A stretch of DNA of 64,000 bases from Lycorma delicatula (GCF_047948215.1 NC_134461.1:88718245-88782244), one strand, 5' to 3'. Shown: positions 24,533 through 38,264, counted from the first letter of the stretch. The notes: generated by a model from the letters alone, not told the origin. A program made the numbers and translations.

Positions 24533-24985
24533 TAGCCTCCGGAACCACCGTAAGGCATAACTTCAGAAGAATATATCTAATAGTGTAAATGAAGTGGAGT
24601 CTTGTACAGTCAGGTTGACCATTACTGAGATGTGTGTGGTTAATTGAAACCCAACCATCAAAAAACACCGGCCTCCGTGGGGCGAGGGGTAGCGTCTCGG
24701 TCTTTCTTCGGGAGGTCCCGGATTCGAATCCCGGTCAGGCTTGGGATTTTCACACACGCTACAAATCATTTATCTCATCCTTTAACGGTGGACCCGGAGG
24801 TTAAACAAAAAAAAAATAAAATAAACCACCAAAGAACACCGGTATCCACGATCTAGTATTCAAATCTGCATAAAAGTAACTGCCTTTACTAGGTTACCTT
24901 AGAACTCTCGATTTCGAAATCAGCTGATTTTTGATGACGAATTAGACTAGACACTAGACTGATGACACTAGACCAACCCGGAGGG
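24533..24985 (-). mobile_element. SINE B copy interrupted by a SINE A copy
   Basis: SINE B (minus strand) covers 24533-24671 and 24825-24985. A SINE A copy in + orientation lies at about 24672-24824. The 18-bp target duplications are 24654-24671 and 24825-24842, both ending AACACCGG and differing at two sites. The A copy has a clear head (GTAGCGTCTCGGTC, then GGATTCGAATCCCGGTCAGG) and an A-rich tail after GGAGGTTAAAC. Confidence 0.85.
24672..24824 (+). mobile_element. SINE family A, near-complete copy
   Basis: The best + strand example here: tRNA-like head with A-box-like GGGTAGCGTCTCGG and B-box GGATTCGAATCCC, a body CACACACGCTACAAATCATT, ending GGTGGACCCGGAGGTTAAAC and an A-rich tail. Its position inside SINE B makes it the younger of the pair. 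Confidence 0.85.
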
Positions 24986-25344
24986 TACCGTATTCTACCA
25001 CTCTACTGAAAATAGTGAACAGTGGTGTCGATTGCAACGTCGAGGTATTGAACGTAGTTGTGATGTTAACGTGATCGGGTTGTACACGTGTAAAGTATTT
25101 TTAAATCTATATTCTTGTACACTTCTAAATACATATTTAATTCAAATTATTAATAGATATTCCAGGATTGATAAGAAATTATTTGAATTCAACCGGTCTA
25201 ATTCCCCGTCGCGGAAATTTTTTTTTTAAGTTTATTTTTTTTGGTCAAGTAACCGGACGAAGGTGAAATCAGTCGCGTCATACATACAGTAACAGTGGCG
25301 CATTGGCTGTGTTGGTTGAGCTGCAGCGCCGTTAGCCGATGCAC

Positions 25345-25940
25345 CTCTTAAAAAATCGAGATTAAAAAAAATCTAAAAATCGTTTTTAGATATTTACCTG
25401 AAAACTATTTGTAAGCTCAAACCTAGTGAAATTTAGTATAATTGAAAATGGATATATTTGCAATCATTGTTTAATTTTCTTTACCTTTTTTAAGGTCAAT
25501 TTTTGAAAAATTTAGAAATCTGTTTTTAGATGTTTACATGGAAATTAAACACACCAAAAATCAAGTTCATATTTTCATTTGTTGCCGATAAATTAAAAAA
25601 TATAGCCGGTTTCAAAAAAATTCAAAATCAATATTAACCCCTGTAAACCTGGAATTTGAAAAAATCTAGAAATTAACTTTTAGAACTGCCCATGAAGATT
25701 ACACATACCAGAAACATAAAAAATCAAGTTGATATATTCATTTGTTACCGAAAAATTAAAAAAAAAGAAAAAAAAGTAAATTTGATTTTTGAGAAATTAA
25801 TTTGATTTTTGCTCCATTTTACCTCTTTAAAATTGGAATTTCAAAAAATCCTTTCTTAATTTCTCAATCTGCACTTACACCATAAGAAAAACATGTACAC
25901 AAATTTTCATCAATTTATCTTCAGTAGATTTTGCTAGAAG
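25345..25940. repeat. Degenerate tandem repeat, period about 140-175
   Basis: Successive units start near 25364, 25505, 25660 and perhaps 25835. They share AAAA-TTTAGAAATC or AAAATCTAGAAAT, TTTTTAGATGTTTAC-like text, and AAATCAAGTT-ATAT followed by TTCATTTGTT-CCGA. The middle two units are the most alike. No reading frame is conserved. Confidence 0.5.
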
Positions 25941-27341
25941 TTGATTATGAATCACTTACGACATGTTTTATATATGTAGATTATTACTAATATATTTTCT
26001 AAAGGTGATTTGTTATAGCTTAAATAGAATAATATATAGAATGAAAGCTTTACTTTTTTAAAAGTTAAAGCTTTTAACATCCTCCCTTGAAAAAGGCTAA
26101 GAAATGAAATACTATGTCGTTTTGCTACAAATAGTAAACACAGCTTTAGATATCGTTTTCAGTTGTTTCATAGCATGTTATTTTCAAATTGAGGAAGTAT
26201 GGTAAACGCTCTAAAGATATTAACTCTTGCAAGCTCACGTTTTCGAAAAAAAATTTCTGAAATAATTCTTTTTTTAATTAAGTTTTATAAAAGAAAAGAA
26301 ACGTTTAAAGATACAACCCATACAGGAAATCATATCTAATTTTTAATCTTTTGTTCACATAATAATTTTAATCGCTAAAACATTATTTAAATTTCATTAT
26401 TTATTATCATCGTTTATTGGTTTTCATTTTATCATGTCTTTACAAATTAAAAAAAAAAAAACATTTTTTATAAATTAAATTTCATTAATAATATTTATTA
26501 TTCATCCATTAACCAATTACTTTTCTTGATATAATATTTTAAGCGAATTAAAAAATTACGGTACAATTTTTTTACTTAATAAATTATAGTATATTCACAA
26601 AAAACAAGATAAATTTGCTTTGAATTGTGGTTTCGATTTAATAAATCATTTTTAGGTTTAAAGAAATATATATTTCTTATTAGTAATAGTTTTCATTTTG
26701 ATTGTTATTTAAAGTCTCTCTCTTTAGAATAAATTTCAGCGTAAGAGAATATTAGGAGGGATTTCCGAAAAAAGGGAGGGATAGAGTGGGCGAAAAGTTA
26801 AATAAAAATAACATTAGACACTTTTGATTGATATCTTAAGATTTAAATTTCTTTAAGAGCATTCCCTTAATCCTACAGAACACCCTCGCCTTTATTGTAA
26901 CCCCACATTTCCTTATGATGATGGTTTACTCACACATACTCACTCTTTACTTTTTTTATTTATAATAAATATTCCAAGTAATAAATCCATGTCATTATAT
27001 ATATATATATATATATATATTTATGTATTTATTTTTTAAATTTACCAAAATTTTTCTTTTGTTAATACTATACTATTGTATATGTACATATTAAATAAAT
27101 ACACAAGTATGGTATAAAATGTTATACATTTAATTAATGTTTTCTGTAACAATTGATCATAACTAGATTCAATGATTTCTTGACATACCAAAAGTTTTTT
27201 TTTATATTAGTATTAACAATTAAATATAATTAATTTTTTTTACTATAATATATTTTATTTTTATTACATAATTATTTTTATTATTTATTATGTCTAATAA
27301 GCTATTTTTTATCAGTATTTTTGAAACCAATGTGAACATAA
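25941..27341. other. A/T-rich DNA with a (TA)n tract
   Basis: A TA run lies at about 26996-27020. No gene or repeat family was recognised elsewhere. Confidence 0.45.
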
Positions 27342-27635
27342 GGCGTCCAACTACGGGACACGTCAAACAAGAAAAATATTGAAATCATACAACGGTTTCA
27401 GAACAAACTAGCGAGATTTACAGCTGAGCCGCCGTGGATTACTAAAAATAGTAAAATTCATGAATATTTGGGTCTAGGGTACGTCAAAGAAAAGATACGA
27501 CGTTTCAGTTTGAAATATGAACTCCGGCTAAATGACCACGTTAACCACTTTGCCGTAAACCTCCTGGACAACGGTGAGTGTGTAAGAAGACTTAAATGGC
27601 TTCACATTCTGGACCTTAGTAATACTACAGTGTAA
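27342..27635 (+). pseudogene. Jockey-like LINE, C-terminal fragment
   Basis: One uninterrupted + frame of 98 codons ends at the stop 27633-27635. It begins GVQLRDTSNKKNIEIIQRFQ, followed by NKLARFTAEPPWITKN, GLGYVKEKIRRFSLKYELRL and NHFAVNLLDNG. This is the conserved end of Jockey-clade reverse transcriptase ORFs (usual pattern: QLWG-A---N---LQRFQ---LR----APWY). The catalytic domain is absent. A family R copy begins 78 bases downstream. Confidence 0.75.
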
Positions 27636-27712
27636 TTACACTTGCTGAATGTTGTGTATTAATCAATCCTTCATTCGCTTCCTCTCTGTTTCTGTTTTCA
27701 ATTTCATTTATT

Positions 27713-28353
<641 letters not shown>

Positions 28354-28387
28354 AAATGTTTAAAGAAGTATAATAATTAAAATGATT

Positions 28388-28406
28388 TTTTTTTGTAATG
28401 TTTCAG
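28388..28406 (+). promoter_or_regulatory. Splice acceptor before first coding exon of mGluR
   Basis: A T-rich tract followed by GTAATGTTTCAG, with AG at 28405-28406. Its presence upstream of the start codon implies a spliced 5' untranslated exon outside the recognisable sequence. Confidence 0.6.
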
Positions 28407-28718
<312 letters not shown>

Positions 28719-29167
28719 TAAGTAGCTTAACATTTAAATTATTGTATTTTCACTAAGATTAATAAAAAGTTATTTTTTATTTTTATTTTGTAATATGACA
28801 GTATACGATTCTAATCTGTATTAGCCATTTAATTTCAACATACATCGTAACCTTTCGTCTTCATATGTATTTTGATTACTAAATAACGTTAATATGAATC
28901 GTTTTAAATTTATTTTTGCTTTTGTTAATTTTCTTTTACAACCATATTAAATAATATTGAGAATCTGAGTAATATGTTCAGTTAATTAATTTTTATAAGG
29001 ATCTTCCACGAACCTTTCTTTTTTGATGATAAATTTCATAATTTATTCATTTATTTTGAACTTTTTTTTTCAAAATCCTTACGTTCCTATTCCCTTTTGT
29101 CTTCTATGTTCGAAGGTCATCTAAGAAATTTTTTAAATTAATTTATATCTTTTTTAATAAATTTATG

Positions 29168-29810
29168 ATCTCGAAAAATGTCATTTTTTTAATTTAAACG
29201 AAAATATCAATTTTGACCATCCCTGAATCTATTTTGATTAGTTTGTAAGTAAGTAAGTCTGTATGTAAGTATGTATGTATGTATTGTATGCATGTATCCC
29301 GCATAATTCTAAAACGATTACCCGAAGGACGTTCACATTTTGGATTTAGGACTGTTGTAACATCTAGTTGTGCACTTCCGCTTTTGATTGCAATCGACTG
29401 AACCAAAAGTGTCCAAAATCCAAAAATTTGGATTTTGGACTTTTTCTTAACTGCAATTATAAGCCCTCATTGAGAGCTCTTTAACGATGTATCATAAGTG
29501 GTATTTATTTTAATTGGTTCCAGAATTATATTCAAATAAAATTTTAATCAATGACATATTTGGATCTTACAAGGGAAGGCACAGACTTAATTTCCTTTTT
29601 TTTATTTTTTTAACTTTTTTATTTTTAATTTAAATATGTTGATTTATTAATAATTATTAACCTCTGATTGCAGAAAAGGTTTTACAGTAAATAATAATAA
29701 TTTTAAGTAATAACATAAAAAAAAATATGAAAAAAAATCAGAAGTTATTAGTGAAACAAAATGTAATGTATTTAAAAAAATGTGTATATGCAATTTAATA
29801 GGCATTATTA
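29168..29810 (+). mobile_element. Family R copy, diverged
   Basis: It carries the R body in order: TTTTGACCATCCCTGAATCT, a GTAAGTAAGTA-rich stretch, GGATTTAGGACTGTTGTAAC, TAGTTGTGCACTTCC and AACGATGTATCATAAGTGG. It ends at CAATTTAATAGGC without a good terminal hairpin. The GGTTCGAATCA segment present in other copies is lost. Confidence 0.7.
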
Positions 29811-30149
29811 CATATGTGTATATGTAATAGATTTGGTGAAACATGTGATTATTTAATATTAACTGAAAATTATAATTTAGAATCGTATTATGTTCGGATT
29901 TTCTAGTTTAATTTATTTAATTTTATTTAATTATTCTGGAATTTCTGTTTAATTTTATCTACATTAAAGTTAACTACAGAGTGATTGAAAAATAGACCCT
30001 TACAAGAACATATAAATGAGGCATACGTACTCGATCTTTAATTAATTGCAAAAAATTCTTATTTTTAGTTCATTACTCCTCTGATAGTTTTGGACAATAT
30101 TCTCCCTAAGTCGGAGTTGATCATCATTTCGTTTATTTCTTTTTTTTTT

Positions 30150-30335
30150 GCCAATCATTTAATCGCTTTTTGGTTTAATATAATTATTCTGACCTTAATT
30201 TTTTAACACGTTCTCTAGTTTTGACATTTTCTCTCTCTTTATATTCATCCTCCTCTCTTAATCTTTATATTCTTTCCTTGGTCTTAACATTTCTTCCTCT
30301 TTTTTGAGGTATATTTCTTCATTTTATCTATCTTT
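30150..30335 (-). other. Degenerate charged-repeat coding remnant
   Basis: One minus-strand frame reads RNVKTKERI, stop, then RLREEDEYKERENVKTRERV and KKLRSE. The NVKT-[KR]-ER phrase repeats with a period near 23 codons. Arthropod mobile-element proteins with repeated Glu/Arg/Lys N-terminal segments look like this, but composition bias alone could also produce it. Confidence 0.25.
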
Positions 30336-30579
30336 TTCATGTATGATTGTCTCGTTTTCATTTTTGATTATTCACCAATAATCCAATAATAAAAACTGAA
30401 TATTTTACATCGTAAGGTCGAAATTAACATTTGTAACCAGTATACAGGAGTTCACTAAACGGAATAATTTAATTATTATTAACTTTTATTTATACGACAC
30501 CCCAGACATCTGAAATTTTTGTTAATCAACAACTCACGAAGATACGAATAATACTGATGTAGTGATACGAGTAATAAAG

Positions 30580-30812
30580 GGACTTTTACTCTATCCTAAT
30601 ATTTCATGTAAGATTTTTGAATTAATAATTGTATAAAAATTTGATGTTAATAAAAACCAATATTTCCGCAATTGTGTAACTGTCCACTTTATTAGAAAAT
30701 GGAAGATCATATCTCACTTTCAAATGAAATAAGTTTAGATAAAGTGCAGCAAAGAATGTGTATATATAATTTAATAGGCGTACAAGGAAGTTATGTGGTG
30801 TCCATATCAGAT
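30580..30812 (+). mobile_element. Family R variant (short body)
   Basis: It matches 13753-14335 without the LINE: CTATCCTAATATTTCATG, AACTGTCCACTTTATTAG, GTGCAGCAAAGAATGTGTAT, then the shared R 3' end GGCGTACAAGGAAG and a hairpin ATGTGGTGTCCATAT. Confidence 0.7.
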
Positions 30813-32899
30813 TTTTTATACACGTTTTGTTATTGAATTTTTTTAAGGGTGGGATTTTAACCGTCAGAAATTTTTTTTGATATATTAATGATAATCTAAA
30901 TGATTAAAATAATCTAATTCAATGATTTTTGATTATTTACTAATCACGCGTGTTGTAAATTAACTTCAATATATATATATAAAATTTGATGTATTAATAC
31001 TCCTAAGAATATTTTTATTAAAGATGTAGAACGAATATTTTTGAAAAATGTTAATAATATTTATTGGAGCCGTGTATTAATTTATTAATTGAAAAAAAAC
31101 TTAAATTCATTAAATTAAGTATCTTGGCATGCTACATTATATATGATATTTTTCTATTCTACCATTTAAAAGATACGCGGTAAGCTTTGTACTCAAGAGC
31201 AACCATTTAATTTCTAGAAGAAAACAATTTTTTTGGTAGTATACATTGAAAATGGTAAAATAAGTAACTGATAATTCAATAATGACTGATTACTGCAATC
31301 AAAATTTCCTAATTTCTCAAGCGATCGTGATCGTCTGCTGCCTGAGAAGCCCTAGAATTATATTTTAGACAAGGTTATGTTTCCAGTTTGGTTATTCCAT
31401 GAGTAATTAGTTCTTTTTCATAATTCATCCCTTTCTCCCTTAATTTTGATCCCTTCTTCCCTATTATAGATTCTGCGGGTTTATATCAATCCGTGTGTCA
31501 GTGCTGAGGATACAGGACATAATTGATGTAATCTGTTGAAGTTGTTTGATGTAACGTGTTTGGAGAAATTCGGTTCACAAGAGGGATTTGGGAATATCGA
31601 TTTCTATTCGGCTATTACACAGTAAGTCAATAAGTGAAAATTTAAATCGGATAAAGTTGGTCAGTCAAATACCCCTAAAATAAAAATAAAAAGTTTTGTA
31701 TAATTTATAATTCAAATTTTTACTTCGCTTTAAGATTTAGTAAGTTTTTATTTCAATTGTACTTTTTTCTTTAGCCTCAAAAGTTTTTCCTATTGTTGTA
31801 TATGTATATATCAAAAGAAAATTCGGATACAGCCGTTTGTTTATTCATTCAAACTCAGCCGGCTATACAAACATTTTATGAACGCCTCTTTCGTTTTCTT
31901 TTTCTTATAAAATAGTCACTATCACTGTAAGCAATATTTGAATCTTTTTAAAAATTCTTTCCATTGCGTTTTCGGTGTTTTTGCTTTGTTGCTAGTTTAG
32001 CTTCGTTGTTGGCATTGTTGTTTTTTCTTCTCTATTATATATGTTGTGACGAAATAGGTTCTTTTATTCTTATACCCTTTATTTCTTACTTCCCTTCACT
32101 TCTTTCTTTCTATATTGTATTTATTTAATAAATTTCTTTCTTATTTTTACCGCCACTAATTTTTTTATTGCCTACTTTTTTTCTTCCTTTTTGTAAATTT
32201 AAAATATTGTTATTATTTATACTTTTGGTTTTGTCGTATTGGGTTCCTTTTTATACTTATATTTATTATTATATTTTACTTTATGTTTCATGGACTATTA
32301 TTATTATTTTGTAATATAATGCAATACCTCCAACCACACATCAGGATAGCTAGCTAATGACAACGAAAAAGGTAATTTTTTAATATTTTAGTCAAATTAA
32401 ATTGATACACCGTTGTCAAATTTGTAAGTTACTATTATTATAAGGTTATATTAGACAAAGGTATGCTCAGTACTCGAGTCTAGCTCTGTTGTTTGGTAGT
32501 CGAGTAAAATACATCCCATCTAATAAAATTGAGTTCTAAAAGAAATTTGTATAATATATAGAACACAGAAATTTTGCTCTCTTAAAATTATGAAGAATAT
32601 TATTAATAACTTGAAATTTAATCGCTGGATAAAATTCTGATCTTTAATATGTTATTAAGGATTTATATCGTATGCAGGACGTATACAGAATGTAACGGGA
32701 ATTGGTTTCAGTCTTATTCTTTCACTTTAAAAGGCAATTTTCTTCAATCAATAATGTTTACATCGAAACGCCAACTTCACGATGTATTGCAAATGAGATC
32801 ACATCGGAATTTTTTTTTTTTTTTAATATAAAAGCTGAAATGTTACGAAATAAGAAGATACATTCTAATTAGTCAACTATAATTCTTTTATTTTTGTTA

Positions 32900-34030
32900 G
32901 CTGTTTACAGTTTAGTTGTACTGTTTCTCACTACCTTTGTATTTTCTTCTAAATCCTTTCTTCCTATTGCTACATCAACGCTATTCCTACTGAACAAGTC
33001 GCCCTTCTTTTTCTTTCCAATGAAACCCAACTGAATACTTTATTAGGCCGTCTATCTCTGTGTCCATCTTTCGGAAAAGATATTAATTTTGTTCAGTGAA
33101 TAAATTTCACTGCATTCCCTGTTTTAACCAATCCTTTTCATGATGTATTCGTTCTATAAATGCTCTAATCTGGTATCAGGATTATTTCTTTTCAAGGAAG
33201 CTATTTGGTTGGCTAAGATCCTCATTTTATTTCTTATTGTTAACTCCGATATCTCAGTATCATATCTTTGCATACTGTTTTGGATGGAACTTCAAATTCT
33301 TGCAGTCTCTTTCTGAAACATATTGGACCACAAAGTTAAATATAACATCAGAGTAATCTTTCTTCCTTGCACAATCCTGATCTGTATTTATTTTTGGCTA
33401 TCACATTCCTTAATTAATGGTAACATTAATTGAGGAATAGCCATAAATAAACAGACCTTAAAATAGGGATGACCCTAAATACTTATAATCGTCTAACTTC
33501 AACGTTTCTGCCTTCTATTTGTAGATTTCGATCCACTACTACTATCGATAAATGCTTAGTTTTATTAAAATTTATCTTCAGATTCTTCCATTTCCAATAA
33601 GTGTCTTACAATTACCTGATTGTTTACTCTATGTTATGTCATAGATGTCAAAACGATTTGATCATCTGCACACAAAAGGTTACGTAAATAATTATCATTT
33701 ATATTTAATCCCATATTAATAGATTTTTCTTACTATTTATTTTAGTACTTCATTTAAGGAGACAAACAGTAATCTTGGAGAAGATTCACCATGGAATATT
33801 TCAAAGGAATCAGACATTTTTTTTACATAATTTAGTTATCGATTTTTGCCCTTCATACAATCGCCGTTTGCCCGAAATTATAATTTTTGTAATCGGCCAT
33901 TTAATATATTTTTTCCTAGAACAATATCATATGTCTTCTTTAAGTCATGTGACACTAGATTTAACTCCAAATTCCTTGTTACCCATTTCTTCAACGGATT
34001 TATTTGTTGTTGTAAGTAACCCTAAGGTAA
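32900..34030 (-). pseudogene. Heavily decayed LINE
   Basis: On the minus strand a reverse transcriptase active-site block survives as YVRNLLCADDQIVLTS near 33695-33650 (the [FY]ADD motif with Cys before Ala). It is preceded by scattered blocks to about 34030 and followed by a C-terminal block readable as RPNKVFSWVSLERKKKGD near 33045-33000. Many stops intervene. The open + frame 33775-34122 is antisense to it and is not a gene. Clade not determined. Confidence 0.5.
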
Positions 34031-35926
34031 ATATTTTAATTTTAAATGTTTTATTGTTGAAGTTTATGATCTATGTTTATGGGTTTAAATCTTTATATTT
34101 AAAAATCGTAAAGAAAAATTGAAATTAAAAAGATGATTTTTATTATTGTAGTTATCGTTATTGTACGGTATATTGAAACTATATAGCAGTTTTATTACAA
34201 ACAGTATAATCATCGACAGCTATACATGTACGTATATATAGTGATTCTTTATACAGAACGTCACAGTTGTAACTGGTTTGGTTGTAACTTTCGTAAGAAA
34301 TTCGAAGCATAACTCGTTTTATTGTAATGGAAAAAAAGCATCAAGCGTCTTATTTTAGTTCAAAACCAAATTTCTGTTAACGAATGAATTTCATTACGTT
34401 TTTAAAATAATTTCCTATTATCTATGATAATAATATTCTTCTTTTATAATTTTCCTCGACAAAATTGGATTATTCTGAAACAATAATTTCCAAAATATTC
34501 TCCTTTTGCCAAGTAAAATATACTCGTATTTTAATCAGAATTAGTTGTTTTGGAAAGTTAAAAAGAGACTGGTAGTAATCCCGGAAGAGTTGATGTTTTT
34601 AGTCTTACTAATTCATGTAAGGTACATGCTAAATTAATTTTTCATTTCCTGAAATATTGTTAAAAAAAAAATACATTAAAAAAAAACAAAAAACTATTCC
34701 GAACGTAACTGTTAATATGCGTTTTCATTCGGTTTATCAAAACGAATTTTTAGGGTGAATTTTTGTTTTTAAGTAAATATTATTGATCTTAATGGCTTCT
34801 CTTGAAAAATAAACAAAAACAGTATAAGTATTCACTAAAAATAATCTTAAATTCAGAATATAGAATGAGAAAAGATTGGTGACGTAGGCAGTTGATATCA
34901 ACAGAGTTTTCAGAGATTGTTGTGGGCATAAAATAGAGTAACATTAAAAATCGTAAAAATTGCAGTATTTTAAAACTTTTTTTACATTTTAAAGACAAAT
35001 TACAATAATAAAATAAGAAAAAAGTTAACAGTGAAGTGATTAGAGAATAAAATAAGATCATACTTGATTTATTACAATCAATAAGAAGCTAGTTATTTAC
35101 CTTCTAACTCAATGAAAAAGATTTAAAACCATTGGATTAGTACGTAAGCGCAGTATTTTGAACATTTGTCATCGGGGGAAGGGTCGAAACACAAATATGT
35201 TGCTCATGACGTCATTAAATCTGATCTGTAGTCACACAAATGCGCTGTTACCACCTGCCACCCACTAACTCAACAAACTGTATCAGAATTTAATCCAAAA
35301 GTACGTTGTTTACAATATCGGCCACGAGTTTACTGAAATCCGTACATTCAAAGCTGAAAGAGAGAATATATCTATATAAACTGAAACATATTTTGTTATT
35401 TAGAAAATGTACAGGAATTATACAAACAAAACTGACAACATTACGTCTTTTTTTTCTTTTGGCTGTAGAAAATATTTATGTAAAAATTAATTCTATATGT
35501 ATTTTTAAGATTTATAAATTAGATAACAAAATATAAATTTTGTTTCGTTTTGAATTAAAAATTCGTTTAATTTAGATACCAGCTTAAAAAAAATTATAAA
35601 AAAATATATATTTATTTGACTTAATTCCAAAATAATACGTTTACAAACATAAAAAAATGACTTTATGAGTGAATCAACTTAAAAATCAACTTATCAACTT
35701 AAAAGGGGTTATAAATTTGACGTTACAATAGTTAATTTCCAGGAAGAGTTTTTCGGGGATTTGTAATCAATTTTTCTTGTATAGTTTTGAAACGTAATAA
35801 TTACGTCGGTCTCTCATTTGTCTATGTTTATTTTTTTTTTTAGTGTAACGTCATCCCATTCCCTAAATTATTCTGTTAAATAAAATTTGTTTACTAACCC
35901 TTAGACTAAATATATGTCGTAATCTA

Positions 35927-38098
35927 CAGAGTGACCGGGAAGTCACGGTACCCCCCCAGAGTCATCATCATTCACTAAAGGCTACGCCTTGTCGATTTAG
36001 CCACGTCACTCTCATCGCCGCTTCTCTCCGCTTCTCCGCTTCTCTTAAGTCATTATATGAACCAAGGCCCATCTCTTCTTTAACATTATTGATGATGGTT
36101 GCTTTCGGTCTACCTCTAGGTTTTTTACCTAATACCTTGCCCTCAAATATATTCATCAAGAACTGGTCATGTCGTATTACATGTCCTATCAATTTCGCTC
36201 TTCTCCTTCATATAATATTTAGCAAGGACCTCCTCTCACTCACTTGTGCTGACAGTTGATCATTTCTTTTTCTACCTACCCAGCTTGTCCTTGTTATTCA
36301 TCTCCAAATCCACATCTCCATTGCTTCCAGTCTTCTTCTTTCTGCTTTCCCAAGCGTCGATGTTTCCCATCTATAAGTTAGAACACTCCAGACTTAAGTT
36401 TTAGCAAACTGTTTCCTTATTTGCATACTCGTATGATTATCAGTCAGTATATTCCTTTTATCCTGGAAAGCTTGGTTTTCCAGTGCTATACTTCTTTTTA
36501 CTTCTGTGGCACATTTATTATCGCTATTGACGGTGCTTCTCAAATAGCAAAAACTGGCAACCTTCTCTACAACAGTAACGTCTAATTTAATATCAACCCT
36601 TGTACCTTCCTTTGTTTTTCCTACAATCATAATCTTCGTCTTCTCCTTATTAATTTTCAGTTTAAATTTTGTTAGTACTTTAGGTAGTGTTTCTGACATA
36701 ATCGTCATTCCTCTTGCTGATTCCGCCAGTAACACAATATCGTCTGCAAAGCGGATACAATGTATGGATTTTCTATTAATTCTGATTCCTTTTGTTTTTT
36801 CTTTCATTTCTACATTAGCTTTTTCAATAAACAAATTAAACAGAAACGGTGACAGTGAGCAACTTTGCCTGACTCCCCTTCTTATTTTGGCATCTTTCTT
36901 TAAGCCGTTGATTTCAATCACGTGAATTACTCACTTGATTCATAGAATAAATTTTAATGGTCCAGTGGGTCTGTGTGTTCGTCCACAATTCTATACATCG
37001 CCACGTCCTCTGTGACATGTGACAAAGCATTTCTGGCGATACGTTCGGAAGGCGTCCCTCACAGCATCATAAAATTCTTCATTTGTGGTGTAGCTACGTG
37101 CAGATACGTGTAACTTGATAATTCCCCATAATGAATTTAAGATTAGGACTTCGTGGTGGCTATGAAAACGGATCTGGAGTATCGTGGCCAATCCAACGTC
37201 CTGGAAATTGTTCATTCAGAAACGCGGGTACTGATAAAGCAAAGTGTGCAGGTGCTCCATCCTGCTGCAACCATACTTGAGATCCTTCTCTTGAAGTTGG
37301 TGTTGAAGTTGGTGTTAACCGTGCCTACATCTCTAAATAAGTTTGTACATTTATGGCTCGTCAAAAAAATAAGAACCAAACAAATGACGAGCTGTCATTG
37401 CAGCCCATATCATGAAGTGCGGTGTATTTCTTTCCAATTCTGTCTCGTAATAAGAATTTTTTTCGCCCAAAATAACACATTTCTGGCACGCAAACTGCGA
37501 TAGATTGCATATTCATCAGTAAAAAGCACCTTTCCAAGGAGCACTACAGCAGGCAATTCTTCTAATAAAGCCCGGCAGGATGCAGCGCGACGTTCCATGT
37601 CTGTATCTGACAGTTCATTGATGAACATCGGACGAAATTGCCTAATTTTCAAGTCTTTTTTATATGGTCGTGCATTGTCGCCCGCGGTATACAAAGTACA
37701 GTTGACCGTCTACGAGTTGATTTCATTGGGATTGTTCAATGGAAGCTACAACAGCAGCAATGTTTCTAACCGCGTTAATTTTCGTCCACTCCGTGGCCTA
37801 TCTCGTTACTTTTCGTGATGGCACTTATTAAAACGTTGCCGAAACATATCACTAATTAGCTTCATTATTTGATTCGTATGTTGTCGTTCATGAACCCATA
37901 TACTTTTCCCTAACCGCTCCTCGACGCTGTAACTACTTGCGTGAGCCATTTTAGCACAACTGTCGTTTACTCATAGTGTTTGACGTTTTAAAAAATATTT
38001 CCAACCGACCCCAACGAAAATACTTCATGTTCTAAACACATATCCTAACTAATATTTTACGTTAACTTTACGGGTACGGTAACTTCTTGGTCACTCTG
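35927..38098 (-). mobile_element. Mariner-type transposon interrupted by a LINE
   Basis: The terminal inverted repeats are CAGAGTGACCGGGAAGTCAC (left) and, reversed, CAGAGTGACCAAGAAGTTAC (right). TA flanks both (35925-35926, 38099-38100). Without the LINE at about 35957-36935 the element is about 1.2 kb, normal for mariner. The minus strand holds the transposase: MAHASSYSVEERLGKSIWVH near 37950-37890, then KDLKIRQFRPMFINELSDTD near 37662-37603 and ERRAASCRALLEEL, with a GKVLFTDEYAIYRS block near 37540-37498 carrying the first catalytic Asp. Also seen are FWAKK, then WGIIKLHVSARSYTTNEEFY near 37115-37060. Frameshifts and stops make it inactive. Confidence 0.85.
35957..36935 (-). pseudogene. 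LINE 3' fragment inserted in the mariner (RTE-like)
   Basis: The minus-strand frame 36921-36394 keeps IRRGVRQSCSLSPFLFNLFI (usual G-Q-G has Ser), then CIRFADDIVLLAES with the catalytic Asp pair, KLKINKEKTKIMIVGKT and VASFCYLRSTVNSD. A second frame 36192-35968 is the C-terminus: MIGHVIRHDQFLMNIFEGKV, then PRGRPKATIINNVKEEMGLG, ending RVTWLNRQGVAFSE. The 3' end is short ATG/ATC repeats rather than poly-A. It is a different family from the LINE at 45073. The LINE is the younger of the nested pair. Confidence 0.8.
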
Positions 38099-38264
38099 TA
38101 CTTTCATGAATCAATGTTTTTACTTTCCCGGCTAATACAACTAGAATATCTATATTAAAGAAGAAAGTACGGTGAACGTATGATCAAAAATGGGGTATCG
38201 GGTTTTATTTCCAAATCTTTACGTTTTAGGGTCCAACTAGTTCATCTAGATAAAAAATACATAT

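Noticed and set aside
24720..24745. tRNA gene
   Set aside because: The A- and B-box-like segments belong to SINE A heads (also at 11925, 14455, 39690, 51560); no complete cloverleaf is supported.
25345..25940. CRISPR-like spaced repeats
   Set aside because: Units are long, diverged and tandem, with no short identical repeats or unique spacers; the genome is eukaryotic.
29970..30010. Mariner terminal repeat (TACAGAGTGATTGAAAAAT)
   Set aside because: It looks like a mariner end, but no matching inverted end or transposase block was found nearby.
33775..34122. 115-codon + frame
   Set aside because: It is antisense to a decayed LINE and has the hydrophobic composition expected of T-rich DNA.
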